Of a DNA stretch of 64,000 nt, positions 32,885 to 44,829 are shown one piece after another. The notes under the pieces were generated by a model. It saw only the letters and a program-made list of their open reading frames with translations, was not told the origin of the DNA and searched no databases. The first letter of the stretch is position 1. Each line of letters starts with the position of its first letter. The stretch lies in NCBI RefSeq assembly GCF_033118175.1, contig NC_083693.1, forward strand, positions 25,863,981 through 25,927,980, in the 5' to 3' direction. Made by a program: the position numbers and the translations under genes. The stretch comes from Dama dama (lineage: Eukaryota > Chordata > Mammalia > Artiodactyla > Cervidae).

Positions 32885-35134
32885 TCCTTAATTTCTCTTT
32901 CTAATTTTTCATTGTTAGTATATAGAAATGCAAGTGAAAAAAAAAGAAATGCAAGTGATTTCTTGATTTTGTTCCCTGCAACTTTGCTAAATTCACTGAT
33001 TAGCTCTAGTAATTTTCTGATACTATCTTTACGGTTTTCTATGTACAGTATCATGTCATCTGCAAACAGTGAGAGCTTTACTTCTTTTCCTATCCAGATT
33101 CCTTTTATTTCTTTTTCTTCTCTGATTGCTATAGCTAGGACTTCCAGAACTATGCTGAATAACAGTGGCAAAAGTGGACACCTTTGTCTTGTTCCTGATC
33201 TTAGGGGGAATGCTTTCAGTTTTTCATGATTGAGAATAATGTTTGCTGTACGTTTATCATATATGTCCTTTACTATGTTGAGGTAGGTTCCTTCTATGTC
33301 CATTTTTTGGAGTTTTAATCATAAATAGGTGCTGAATTTTGTCATAGGCTTTTTCTGGATCTATTGAAATGATCATATGGTTTTTATCTTTCAATTTGTT
33401 AATATGGTGTATCACATTGATTGATTTGCATATACTGAAGAATCCTTGCATCCCTGGAATAAACCCAACTTGATCATGGTGTATAAGCTTTTTGATGTGT
33501 TGCTGAATTCTGTTTGCTAAAATTTTGTTGTTCATCGGTGATATTGACCTGTAGTTTTCTTTTTGTGTGTTGTCTTTGTATGGTTTTGGTATCAGGGTGA
33601 TGGTGGCCTTGTAGAATGAATTTGGAATTGTTCCTTCCTCTGCAATTTTTTTGGAAGTTTTAGAAGGATAAGCATTAGCTCTTCTCTAAATGCCTGATAG
33701 AATTCTCCTGTGAAGCCATCTGGTCCTGGGCTTTTGATTTTTGGGAGAATTTTTATCACAGCTTCAATTTCTGTGCTTGTAATTGAGTTGTTCATAATTT
33801 CTATTTCTTCCTGGTTCAGTCTTGGAAGATTGAGCTTTTCTAAGAATCTGTCCATTTCTTCCAGGTTATATATTTTATTGCCATATAATTGTTCATAATA
33901 GTCTCTTATAATCCTTTGTATTTCTGCATTGTCTGTTGTAACCTCTCCTTTTTCATTTCTAATTTTGTTGATTTGATTCTTCTCTCTTTTATTCTTAATG
34001 AGTCTGGCTAAGGGTTTGTCAATTTTGTCTATCTTCTCAAAGAACCAGCTTTTAGTTTTATTAATCTTTATTATTGTTTGTTTCATTTCTTTTTCATTTA
34101 TTTCTACTCATATGTTTCTGATTTTTTTCCTTCTACTAATTTTGGTTTTTTTTGTTCCTCTTTTTCCAGTACACCACTGCTTTAGGTATAAAGTTAGGTT
34201 GTCTATTTAATGTTTTTCTTGTTTCTTGAGATAGGATTGTATTGCAGTAATCTTCCCTCTTAGAACTGCTTTTGCTGCATCCCATAGGTTTTGAGTTGTT
34301 GTTTTCTCATTCTCATTTGTTTCGAGAAATTTTTTGATTTCCCTTTTGATTTCTTCAGTAACCTGTTGGTTATTTAAGAAATGTGTTGTCTAATCTACAT
34401 ATGTTTGGTTTCTTACAGCTTTTTTCTTCTAATTGGTGTCTAGTCTCATAGCGTTTTGGCTGGAGATGCTTAGTATGATTTCACTTTTCTTAAATTTACT
34501 GAGGTTTGATATGTGACCCAAGATGTGGTCTATCCTGGAGAATGTCCCATGTGCACTTGAAAAGAAGGTGTATTCTTCTGCATTTAGATGGAATATACTG
34601 ATGATATCAATGAGATCCATCTCATCTAATGTATCATTTAAGCCTTGTGTTTCCTTATTTTCTGTTTTGATGATCTGTCCATTGCTGTGAGTGGGGTGTT
34701 AAAGTCTCCTACTATTATTGTGTTACTGTCAATTTCTCCTTTTATGTCTGTTAGTGTTTGTCTTATGTATTGAGGTGCTCCTATGTTGGGTGCATAGATA
34801 TTTACAACTGTCATGTCTTCCTCTTGGATTGATCCCTTGATCATTATGTAGTGTCCTTCCTTATCTCTTGTAATCTTCTTTATTTTAAGGTCAATTTTTC
34901 TGATATGAGGATTGCTACTCTAGCTTTCTTTTGCTTCCTATTTGCATGGAATAAATTTTTCCATTCTCTCACTTTCAGTCTATATGTGTCTTGAGGTCTG
35001 AAGTGGATTTCTTGTAGACAGCATATATATGGGTCTTGTTTTTGTATCCATTCAACCAGTCTGTGTCTTTTGTTTGGAACATTTAATCCATTTACATTTA
35101 AAGCAATTATTGACATATATGTTCCTATTGCCAT
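32885..35134 (-). pseudogene. L1 ORF2 remnant (endonuclease and reverse transcriptase)
   Basis: From the minus-strand start at 35134 the AP-endonuclease domain is recognisable (SIIALNVNGLN, CCLQE, then IIVGDFNTPL in the piece 34638-34844). A linker follows, then the reverse transcriptase domain: SPGPDGFTGEFYQ in 33592-34086, HDQVGFIPGMQ in 33257-33535, and FADDMILY in 32836-33303. The FADD motif keeps both catalytic aspartates. Frame changes separate the pieces (about 34630, 33560 and 33280), so it is not translatable. The C-terminal Cys-rich region is absent because the element is cut off. An intact ORF2 is about 1,270 codons; here about 750 are represented. Confidence 0.85.
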
Positions 35135-35139
35135 TTCCT

Positions 35140-36320
35140 AATTGTTTGGGGTTGACTTTGTAGGTCTTTTTTCTTCTGTTGCATTTCGTGACTATAGGAG
35201 TCTGTTTAGAATTTGTTGTAAAGCTGGTTTGGTGGTACTGAATTCTCTTAAGTTTTGCTTACCTGAGAAGCTTTTTATTTCTCCATCAATTTTGAATGAG
35301 ATACTTGCTGGGTACAGTAATCTGGGTTGTAGATTTTTCCCTTTCAGTACTTTAAATATACCCTGCTGTTCCCTTCTGGCCGGCAGAGTTTCTGCTGAAA
35401 GATCAGCTGTTAAGTATATGGGGTTTCCCTTGTGTGTTACTTGTTGCTTCTCCCTTGCTGCTTTTAATATTCTTTCTTTGTTTAGTCTTTGTTAGTTTGA
35501 TTAGTATGTGTCTTGGCATGTTCCTCCTTGGGTTTACCCTATATAGCAGTCTTTTTGTCTCTTGGAGTTTATTGGCTATTTCCTTTTCTATGCTGGGGAA
35601 ATTTTCAACTATAATCTCTCCAAAAATTTTCTCATACCCTTTCTTTTTCTCTTCTTCTTCCGGGACCCCTATAATTCAAATGTTGGTGTGTCTGATATGG
35701 TCCCAGAGGTCTCTGAGACTGTCCTCAGCTCTTTTCATTCTTTTTACTTTATTTTGCTCTTCAGAAGTTATTTCCACCATTTTATCTTCCAGCTCACTGA
35801 TTCATTCTTCTGCTTAGATATTCTGCTATTGATTCCTTCTAGAGTATTTTTAATTTCAGTAATTGTGCTGTTTGTCTCTGTATGCTTATTTTTTAATTCT
35901 TCTAGGTCTTTGTTAATTCATTCTTTCATTTTCTCCATTTTGTTTTCAAGGTTTTTGATCATCTTTACTATCATTACTCTGAATTTTTTTTTCAGGTAAT
36001 TTTCCTATTTCTTCTTCATTTGGACTTCTATGTTTCTAGTTTGTTCCTTTATTTGTGCAGTATTTCTCTGCATTTTCATTTTTTTTATGTTATTGTGTTT
36101 GAAGTCTCTTTTTTTGCAGGCTTCAAGGAAAGTTGAATTCTTTCCTTGAAGAAGATTGAATTCTTTCTTCCTTTTTGTTTCAGCCCTTGTAAGGTTGGTC
36201 CAGTGGTTTGTTTGAGCTTTGCATAGGGTGAGATTTGTGCTAAGTTTTGGTTAGTTTCTTTGTTTCCTTTTTTTTTTTTCTTACTCAGTGCAAGGCTGAG
36301 TGAGGTGTTAATCATGTCTG
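35140..36320 (-). pseudogene. L1 ORF1-like region remnant
   Basis: Antisense text between the ORF2 start and the 5' region has the position and lysine- and asparagine-rich coding flavour expected of ORF1 (RNA-binding coiled-coil protein). It is riddled with stops on the minus strand. The plus-strand open frames at 35142-35999 are shadow frames of this region and lack support as genes. Confidence 0.6.
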
Positions 36321-36448
36321 CTGATGATTGGGTTTGTATTTTTGTTTTGTTTGTTGTTTAGGTGAGATGTCCTGCACAGGGTGCTACTGGTGGTTGGGTG
36401 ATGCTGGGTCTTGTATTCAAGTGGGTTCCTTTGTGTGAGTTCTCACTA

Positions 36449-36856
36449 TTTGATACTGAGCACCGAAAAATTGATGCTTTTGAACTGTGGTGTTGGAGAA
36501 GACTCTTGAGAGTCCCTTGGACTTCAAGGAGATCCAACCAGTCCATCCTAAAGGAGATCAGTCCTGGGTGTTCATTGGAAGGACTGATGCCAAAGCTGAA
36601 ACTCCAATACTTTGGCCACCTCATGCGAAGAGTTGACTCATTGGAAAAGACCCTGATGCTGGGAGGGATTGGGGGCAGGAGGAGAAGGGGACGACAGAGG
36701 ATGAGATCGCTGGATGGCATCACCAACTCAATGAACATGAGCTTGAGTAAACTCCAGTAGCTGGTGATGGACAGGGAGGCCTGTCGTACTGCAATTCATG
36801 GGGTTGCAAAGAGTCGGACATGACTGAGCGACTGAACTGAACTGAACTGAACTGAG
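36449..36856 (+). mobile_element. BovB 3' fragment inserted in L1
   Basis: Sense BovB 3' end from 'gagcaccgaaaaattgatgc' to the (ACTGA)n terminus at 36832-36855. It interrupts the antisense L1 between its ORF1 and 5' region, so it is younger than the L1. Confidence 0.9.
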
Positions 36857-37019
36857 GGTTGGTTATCTGGTAATCTAGGGTCTTGGAGTCAGTGCTCCCA
36901 TTCTAAAGGCTCAGGGTTTGATCTCTGGTCAGGAACGAATATTCCACAAGTGGTTTGTTATGTCATTAAGGGAGAGTAAAACAAATATCCAAAAACGAGA
37001 AACAAAAGATGAACCCCAG

Positions 37020-38060
37020 ACGAATAGCAGTTACAAAATCAGACAAATAATAATTAAAATAATGGAATATACACAAAAACAAATACACCCATGAGCAAAG
37101 TGAAAACAGTCCAAAAAAAAAAAAAAAAAGTACAGTAGATTGATCTAGCAAACAAAGGAAATAAAATATTATATTTACCAGTTAAGAACAAAATTAACTT
37201 AAGCACAAACTGGAAAACAAAACTAAAGGAAGGTGTCAACTGGGGAATAAAGCAATGAAAACAGTACTAACAAATACATTGAAAGGAAAGGAAAGAAAGA
37301 AAGAACAGATATGTAAAGTTAAATAGAGGTAGATGAAGAAGATTTATATACATTAAAGATTAAATGCAAGGGGAAAAGAACAGTAGGAAAGGCAAATGAA
37401 GGTATAAATGTAGAAAAAATATAATAGGTTTTAAAAATTAAAATTAAAAAAAAAAAAGGAAAGAGAAAAAAAATGGAAGAAAGAAAAAAGGGGAAGAAAG
37501 GAAAACTCCACAGAACTGCAAAAGCCCAATATAGAGGCAGAGGTTTATAGCAACAATAGAAAGTGTGACTGAATATATACATATACATATACACTCATAA
37601 GCAAAATCCAAGCAGTCCAACAAAATTTAAGTACAACAGATTGACCCAGTAAACGAAGGAAAAAAAATTATATCTACCAGAATAAAACTAATTAAAGCAC
37701 AACTGGAAAACAAACTAAAGCAAGGTGCCAGTTGGGGAATAAAGCAATGAAAATAAAACTAACAAATATGGTGAGAGGAAAGGAGAGAAAGAAAATAAAG
37801 AAAGAATAGACATGCAAAGTTAAATAAAGCTAGATAAAGAAGATTTATATACATTAAAGATTAACTGCAAGGGGAGAAGAACAGTAGGAAAAGCAAACAA
37901 AGGAATAAATGTAGAAAAAATAATAATAGGTTTAAAAAATTAAAAATTAAAATTAAAAAAAGGGAAAAGGAAAAAAAGAGGAAAACTCCGCAGAACAGCA
38001 AAAGCCCAACATAGAGGCTTTATGACAACAATAAAAAATGTGACTGAGGAAAAAGAAAAA
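37020..38060 (-). repeat. Tandem duplication of about 0.5 kb in the L1 5' region
   Basis: Blocks in about 37070-37560 recur in order at about 37585-38040: 'ccatgagcaaagtgaaaaca' against 'tcataagcaaaatccaagca', 'ggggaataaagcaatgaaaa' twice, 'gaagatttatatacattaaa' twice, and 'agcaaaagcccaa' type text twice. Spacing is about 490-530 bp. A-rich on the plus strand. Confidence 0.8.
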
Positions 38061-38757
38061 AAAAGTTTGAAAGCTTAATTGCATTTCTTAGTGACAATAA
38101 AATCGACAACTACAACAGAGGAGGGGAAGAGGAAAATACAAAGAAAAAAAAAACCCCAAAGAATCTACAGAACAAGTCAAAAAATAAGAATAATAAATGT
38201 TTTTCTTGAGTCACAGCTGTCAGAGTCCTTTCCCGCGCTGGGGGTCGCAGACCACCTCCCCTCCCTAGGATGCCCTCCAACACTGTGCTGATCTCTGGAC
38301 CTGCTGCGGGGGCAGCTCGGATTCTAACCTGGTCCTACTCCTGTGTGTTCTCGCCTCCAATGTCCACAGCTGTCAGAACTAGTGTGTTTTCTTTTGTGGG
38401 AGCTCTCAGGGGCCTTTTATATAGTCCATAGACACAGAGTCTGCTTAGTTGATTGTGTGGATTTAATCGGCAGCTATACAGCTGGTGGGAAGGGTTTGGG
38501 TCTTCTTCCTTAGCCACACTACCCCTGGGTTTCAACTGTGGTTTTATTTCCACCTTGACATGTGGGTCGTCCACTGGGGTTTCCTCCTGAGGCTGCCCTG
38601 GAGGACTTGGGTTTGCCCCTGTGAGGCCAGGCGTGGAGGTGGTGCAGCTGCTTGGGTCGCAGGGGTTCTGGCAGCCCTAGGCACTCAGGGGGGTTGGCGG
38701 CCAGGGCAGCAGGAAATATAGTGCTGTAGAAGGGTATGGCGACCCGTGTTGGCCCAT

Positions 38758-38880
38758 ATGCTCCAGTATTCTTGCCTGGAGAACCCCCGCCTCCCTGACA
38801 GAGAAGCCTGGCAGGCCACAGTCCACAAGGTTGCAAAGAGTTGGACAGGACCGAAGTGACCCTGCGTGCATAAACACAAG
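38758..38880 (+). mobile_element. Bov-A-like SINE segment within L1 5' region
   Basis: 'ccagtattcttgcctggaga', 'agaagcctggcaggccacag' and 'ttgcaaagagttggacagga' match the Bov-A SINE 3' half. It sits between two copies of a GC-rich L1 5' segment (38635-38695 and 38933-38993). Confidence 0.75.
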
Positions 38881-39069
38881 ACTTTTTTTTTTGGCCTCTG
38901 GCCGGCCGCTCTGCCCCAGTGAGAGTTGCGCGTGAAGGTGGTGCAGCTGCTTGGCTTGCGGGGACCCTGGCGGCGCCAAGTGTTCAGGGACATAGACTGC
39001 CTCTGCGGCAGGAGTTATGGCCCTCTCAGAGTCTTTCTTTGAGTCTCTTGTAGCTGGTGATCAGAAAGC

Positions 39070-39290
39070 CTCTTTGGCCCGTCTTTCTCCATAGCACCAC
39101 CCGTTCAGGCACTTCGAGGGACCCCTGCCTGGGGTCCTTCTCTGTTGTTCCTCACAGCAGGCACATAGAGGGCCCCCCCTGGCTGGGGTCCTACTCTGTA
39201 GCTCGGCGCATCAGGCACTTAAAGGGGCACCCTGGCTGGGGTCCTACTCTGTAGTTCAGTGCCCGGGGCATTTGATGGGCCAGCCTCTCT
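39070..39290 (-). repeat. Degenerate 53-55 bp tandem units in L1 5' region
   Basis: The phrase TGGGGTCC(T/A)(T/A)CTCTGT recurs at 39130, 39184 and 39237, and a degenerate unit precedes them from about 39074. Four units in all. They resemble, in arrangement only, the monomer arrays that act as promoters in some rodent L1s. Confidence 0.7.
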
Positions 39291-40129
39291 GTTGTTCAGC
39301 TGCTGATGCTGGCTTGTGGAGAGAGAGAGGCTATGGTGATGGCTTCACCCCCTTTGCGTGACTCAGCAGTATCACCTTGCTTCCATGGCTGCCTGGCTTT
39401 CCTACACAGGCAGTTCCCACCACAGTCTCCTCCCTCACAACCTCTCCATCTGTCTCTCTGCAGTCAACAGCAGCCCTCATACTGAGATTGCTCCACAATC
39501 CCTAAACTCCAGCTCCGAGCCGCTGCACCTTCCAGGAGACTCGTGTTCCTGCCTGGCGTATGTATGGCTGCGGCAAGTACTCTCTGATTCTCACTCCATT
39601 TAGGCGGCCACAGATCAGCTGTTTCACTCTCAGCCTTAAATATTTCTCCTCTGACTCAGACAATTGCTCCGATGTGGGGATCCGACCCCGGCTTCAGTTT
39701 CCCCACCTGCGGAGGGCAGGTCCAGTCCTACTAACGCTGCTGTTTTTCTCCCTAGTTCCTTGGTCCTACCGAGTTTTGCGTGGTTCTATGTATTCTTCAA
39801 CACTGGTCAGGTCCTCCTGTCCGCTCTCAGCTGGAGTTCTGCATGCACTTTTGTGTCTGAAGGGGTATTCCTGACGTATCCGTGGAGAGAGTTGTACTCC
39901 ATGTCCACCTTCTCCTCTGCCATCTTGTTCTCCCACCATCAGCTTTTAATAGCACGTTTGCAATACAGAGAGCCTATGTCTCCATGCCAATTTCCTTCAG
40001 CTGGAGCAAACAACTTTTCATTTCCTTCTACCCCCAAAACATGATATATTAGCCTGGATTCTGAGGTTGAGAGTGTTTGATTCTCCTCTCACAGCAGTTT
40101 AAGCGTTATTTTGTATGAGGAGGCTCAAA

Positions 40130-40270
40130 GAAGGAGGTGCTGTTTTTTGTCTGTTAATCAGCAGCTCGTGAGCATCTTGCTCATATCTCCAATTTCTCTT
40201 TCATTTTTTTAAACATAGTTTTTTATATTATATTGTTATTTTATATTGTTTTCCACAGATCTACTATCTC
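40130..40270 (-). mobile_element. Old L1 fragment, copy 1
   Basis: The part 40180-40263 ('atctccaatttctctttcat' to 'gttttccacagatctactat') is clearly similar to 41980-42065. Both look like diverged antisense L1 text. Confidence 0.5.
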
Positions 40271-40335
40271 CTGGAGGCCTTAGTTCCTACAGAAGAACTC
40301 AAAGATATTGTTATGTATATTCCTTGAGGAGGAAC

Positions 40336-40540
40336 TACAGTTCAGTAGTCAGTTCAGTCACTCAGTCGGGTCTGACTCTTTGCGACCCCATGGACTGCAG
40401 CACGCCAGGCCTCCCTATCCATCACCAACTCCCGGAGTTTACTCAAACTCATATCCATTGAGTTGGTGATGCCATCCAACCATCTCATCCTCTGTAGTCC
40501 CCTTCTCCTCTTGCCTTCAATCTTTCCCAGCATCAGGTTC
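40336..40540 (-). mobile_element. BovB 3' end
   Basis: Antisense, from the TTCAG-type terminus at about 40340 to 'caatctttcccagcatcagg'. Truncated in the ORF. Confidence 0.88.
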
Positions 40541-40899
40541 TTTTCCTGCTTTAACTGATGCACTATAGTTTTCTGATTGTTCTTCTTTGTTTCTGCATTC
40601 CCTACTTCCCTGATTAGCAACTGTTTGAATCTGCTCTTTGGAACTCTGAGAAGGCCTAGGAGGCTGAAGCCTTTATCCTGCAAATAGGAAACTTGAAAGG
40701 CTTTTGTGTCCAGGGCTTTCGGGGATTCCTAAAAATTTTACCTCTTCTGCAGCAGCCTTTCTTCCTCTCTTATATGCCACCAAAGTAGAAAAACTTGTTT
40801 CTCCCTTGTTGGGATATACTACTCTTTGGAATTCAGTGCATTCAGCTGCTTTATGTATTATCCTCTGATAGATTCAAGCAGTTATGATGGATATGAAAT

Positions 40900-41600
40900 C
40901 ATGCAACTGAGATTGGGGCTTTAACCCATGATCTATTCATTGAGAACAAACATCTGGTCTAAGAACTTAATGAAGCTCAGGTTCTTGATGTCTCTACACA
41001 GAAAGAATTTAATGAGAGATAAAGTCATAGGTGAGAAGTGGATTTATTTAGAAAGACATACACTCCACAGACAGAGTGTGGCCTATCTCAGAAGGTAAGA
41101 GAGGACCTTGAAATATGATATGGTGAGTTTTTATTGACTGGGTAATTTCATAGGCATATTAAAGGCAGAGGATTATTCCAACTATGTCGGGGCAGGCATA
41201 GAGATTTCTAGGAATTGGGCCACCCTCACTTTTTGATCTTTGATGGTTGGTTTCAAAACTGTTATGGTACTTGTGGGTGTGTCATTTAGCTTATGCTAAT
41301 GTATTACAGGGCTTCTCTGGTGGCTCAGAGGTTAAAGTGTCTGCCTCCAATGCGGAAGACATGGTTTGATCCCTGGGTCGGGAAGATCCCCTGGAGAAGG
41401 AAATGGTGACCCAGTCCAGTATTCTTGCCTGGAGAATCCCATGGACGGAGGAGCCTGGTAGGCTACAGTCCATGGGGTCCCAAAGAGTTGGACATGACTG
41501 AGCGACTTCACTTCACTTCACTAATGTATTGCAAACTCAGTGAGGCTCAAAGAAGTCAGATCTGCTATCTTGAACCTAGTTAGATCTAGTAAGTTTTTCT
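40900..41600 (-). mobile_element. ERV LTR split by a SINE
   Basis: The flanks 40900-41308 and 41521-41600 read as one LTR in which 'gtgtgtcatttagcttatgc' precedes the split and 'tgaggctcaaagaagtcaga' follows. The minus strand has AATAAA-like and TATA-like motifs in the part near 41030-41140. Outer ends are uncertain. The SINE insertion left a 13-bp duplication. Confidence 0.55.
41309..41520 (+). mobile_element. Bov-tA/Bov-A SINE, full length
   Basis: Sense, from 'gggcttctctggtggctcag' to the (CTTCA)n end. Flanked by CTAATGTATTACA (41296-41308) and CTAATGTATTGCA (41521-41533), a 13-bp target duplication with one mismatch. Confidence 0.95.
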
Positions 41601-41799
41601 TTTCTCCTGTGCCCATGGTCTCAGAGTCGGACATGAATCAGCAACTAACACAGCACAGCCACATGGCTATGCCGTTCTTTTAAAGACTATGCCCTGTCTG
41701 CTTCCTGTCTTGGATAGATTATTATCCAACTTTTTTTCTTTTTTTTCTCCATTAGGATGAGAGAAACATTGTCCAGTGGCTTTCTACATGTTTTCTTCA

Positions 41800-42245
41800 A
41801 GAAAGCTTTTAAAAGTATTTAGTCTTTATTCTTCTCTTAATGGGAATTCTCACCCCTTCAAATTCCATTAATATCCCTTTCTCTATTGACTTTTTAGTTT
41901 CAATTATTAGATTTTTCACTTCTAGAAATTTATTCCATCCTTATCCACATCAGCATTTTGCTTTTAGAGTCTCATTCCTTGTTCATATCGCAAATTTCTC
42001 TTTCATTTCTTTCACATTATATTTTTTTATGTTGTTATTTTAGATTGTTTCCCATAAGTCTAGTATCTTGTGTCTCTGCAAGTCTGGTGCTCCTTCTTGT
42101 CTCTGCTGCCTCTCACTCATGGGGCCTTGTTTCCTGGTGTGTTTCATAATTGTTGACACTAAATCACTCATTTTTCTTGGAATTTTACCTCCTGGAGATC
42201 TTTGAGGTTAGAATTGAGGCTGCTTTACTTAAGAAAGCATTTGCA
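41800..42245 (-). mobile_element. Old L1 fragment, copy 2
   Basis: 'tttttcacttctagaaattt', 'atcgcaaatttctctttcat', 'tgctgcctctcactcatggg' and 'ttcttggaattttacctcct' look like diverged antisense L1. The middle matches 40180-40263. Confidence 0.55.
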
Positions 42246-43284
42246 TTTGTTTTTGCTAATTATCTGAGGATGCTAACAAATTGAGATAACTGTATTTCCT
42301 TCCTTAAATTTGGGGACCACAGATGGATCATGAATTCAAATGAATGTGAAAATTTTCTTATAGACTCCTAGGGAAATTTTGAAATAAGCATTTCTTGCTC
42401 TACCTTTTTGTGAATCAAGAGTGAAGACTTTTGGAGGGGTGTCTTAGCTTTATGCAAGAATCTCTATTTGATGCCCCACCAAGGATAAGCCACATGCTTC
42501 ACTTTCCTGCATCTCCTGCAGCTTTCAAAGCAAAAACTCGGGGTCTCCAAGGCTTGGTAGAAATCCTTGGGCGAAAAGTATGCTTTGATGCTTGCTTACC
42601 TTTCAAGACTTCTTTGGTCTCGCTTTGTTTTTGGCATCTACAGATTTCTTTATTTCAGATCAGCTCAGCAATGCATTGAAAATGATTTTAGAAAAAAAGT
42701 TTATTTTAGTATGATGATTGTTTCATTTGGGGGATTGTTCAGAATATTTAGTCTATTATTCTGTTGGAAATGGAGGTTTTCACTCCTTGATCTTTCCACT
42801 TTACATGCTGCTTCTTTCCAATAGAAAGAAAAAATGAAACTATTTTTTGTTTACTATAATGGATAATACGAATTTGAAAGTCTGTTTGTGAATCTGAAAT
42901 AGTATATCTGCTCTTCTATATTTAGAATTGACATTAGTCCTGCTGAAAGAATATTCTTTCATTTATGGTTATTGAAATACTTTTTTTTCCTCTCCCAGCA
43001 GAAAGTAAGGATTTTAATGAAGAAATAATTTGAAAATTTTAAATTAAGAATCCAACTGAGGACCAGGTTTGCTCCAGTGACTTTTGCTTATTTTCTGTGA
43101 CATCATGAATATTAGCAGAAGAGTGACTTTTGTTCGACTTTGTTCTTTGCCTTTAAGATGACTTGTTCACCTAGAGGTACCTCCTCTTTCTGATTTCAGT
43201 CACCCATACCAACATCAACACCAGAAACCTCCAAAAGACAAGTTATTTATTCCATCCCATCTGCCTGCTCTGTGAAACTAACTT

Positions 43285-43392
43285 GCGTTAGTTGCTCAGT
43301 CATGTCTGACTCTTTGCGACCCCATGGACTGTAGCCCATCCATGGAATTCTCCAGGCAAGAATACTGGAGCGTGTCACCATTCCCTCCCACC
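43285..43392 (-). mobile_element. Bov-A SINE fragment
   Basis: Antisense: 'agtcatgtctgactctttgc' to 'ggcaagaatactggagcgtg'. A short internal deletion follows 'ctgtagccca'. Confidence 0.88.
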
Positions 43393-44153
43393 TGAAAACA
43401 AAACATACATGGTCACATTGCAAGTCTGACTTAACAGAATGTTGAAACTGTGTTGTAATGCTCTTTCTCTTTTCTTAAACATAGGGATTGAATGTAATGG
43501 AATAACACTGACGTGAATGATACAACATTATCCAATTTGTTTGTGGTGGCTTCCTACTCCCATTCTGCAAACCAAGTTGGAGGGAGAAAAAGTAGTTTGG
43601 TCACACAGGCTTTTGTAAACAAGAATGTCTGGAGGCCACAGCGGGGATATCGCTACACTGATTCCAGTCGCAGGAGAAGATTCAGGAACACAGACTATGG
43701 GCTGAGTCACAGGGCATATTAACTGCCTGAAATGTGATCATTGAAATTTATATCCAGAGCCACCTTGGTAATGATCTCCTGATGGAGTTCTGACCTTAAG
43801 CTGGTATGTGTGGTGCTGCCTTTCCGAAGCAACAGATGACTGTGGTAGGAGCTTCCATGCCACAACTCAGAAGCAATTGGTGATGCCCCAGTGTTCTCTG
43901 AGCACCCTCCCTGTAGCTGATTTGCTGTGGCTCATTGAATGTGGAGCCCAGGTGCAGCTGTGGGTTTTGACATCCCAGAGTTTTATAGGGCAAGGGCATC
44001 CTCAACATGTACTGATGTGCATCTGGGTTGGAAGAGGCTATTCATGAAATTGACAGAGTAAAACCCTAATTAGAAAGACCCGCAGGCGCCCTGTACCCGG
44101 GGATGCTTTAACAGAGCTGTCACTGTCTCCCCTCAGGCAGGATCATTGGGTCA

Positions 44154-44188
44154 GAACACTGAGCAAAAAACCATTTTGCTCAGTGTTC
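44154..44188. repeat. Perfect 15-bp hairpin
   Basis: GAACACTGAGCAAAA and TTTTGCTCAGTGTTC are exact reverse complements around a 5-base loop AACCA. It lies in repeat-poor sequence. It is too short alone for a usual microRNA precursor, and flanking pairing (GGT with ACC) adds only a few pairs past a bulge. Confidence 0.85.
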
Positions 44189-44829
44189 ACCATAAATAAC
44201 TCCCATCATTAGCAACGTGACAAGTGAAAAGACGACCTGCATGTCAAGAGACAAGGGTTTTTGTATGGTGGTTGTAAGGGGTGATTCTGAAAACTTTTAG
44301 CTGCTGGGGAAGTAGGTTTTACCTTCTGAGAGATGCTACTAGAAACTAGTGAAGTCAAATGGGTATGCCTCTCTGATCTTCAGCAGAATGAAGCTTAATT
44401 TGAGGTTTTGGAAACACTGTAGGCTGGGAAAGGGCTGCGGTGGAGGGACTTGACTTCAAATCCTGATTCATGTCAGTATTTTGTAGGACTTTTTCATTTC
44501 TTTGAAACTCTATTTCTTGGTCTTTGCGATGGAGGGTTGTAAGCAACTCTTTGTTTAGGCTTAAAATGTAGCCCTGTTTATTAAGATTCTGAATTCTTTG
44601 GGGGAAAAAAACAAACCTATATACCTTATTGCATTCTGAATATGCTTGTGCAAACAGCCTTTATTCATATAGTCAAAAAGATACATTTCCAGATCATATG
44701 GTAGTTTCTCAAGCTGTTATGGAAAGCAAGAATCCTTATCTTAATTTCTTCTTAGTCAATAATGATTCCTAATTCAGAAGGAAAAGGAGAAAAGTAGAAA
44801 TGGTACTCCTTTGAAGGAAGTTGTGATGT

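Larger units (their letters stand above)
32885..39945 (-). mobile_element. Long L1 element, 3'-truncated
   Basis: An antisense L1 of about 7 kb. Its 5' end on the minus strand lies near 39945 ('gaacaagatggcagaggag', typical of an L1 start). Then come a GC-rich, repeat-bearing 5' region (38220-39945), an A-rich duplicated region (37020-38060), an ORF1-like region (about 35140-36320) and ORF2 (35134 down to about 32885). The sequence stops inside the ORF2 reverse transcriptase domain, so the ORF2 C-terminus and 3' UTR are missing. Both ORFs have stops and frameshifts. A BovB fragment is inserted at 36449-36856. Confidence 0.8.

Noticed and set aside
35142..35999. Hydrophobic plus-strand frames (117, 127 and 145 codons) resembling membrane proteins
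   Set aside because: They are antisense shadows of the A-rich L1 ORF1 region. Poly-T-rich complements give Phe/Leu/Ser-rich frames.
37020..39290. CRISPR-like or satellite array
   Set aside because: The repeats are degenerate, few and part of an L1 5' region. No regular repeat-spacer pattern, and the genome is mammalian.
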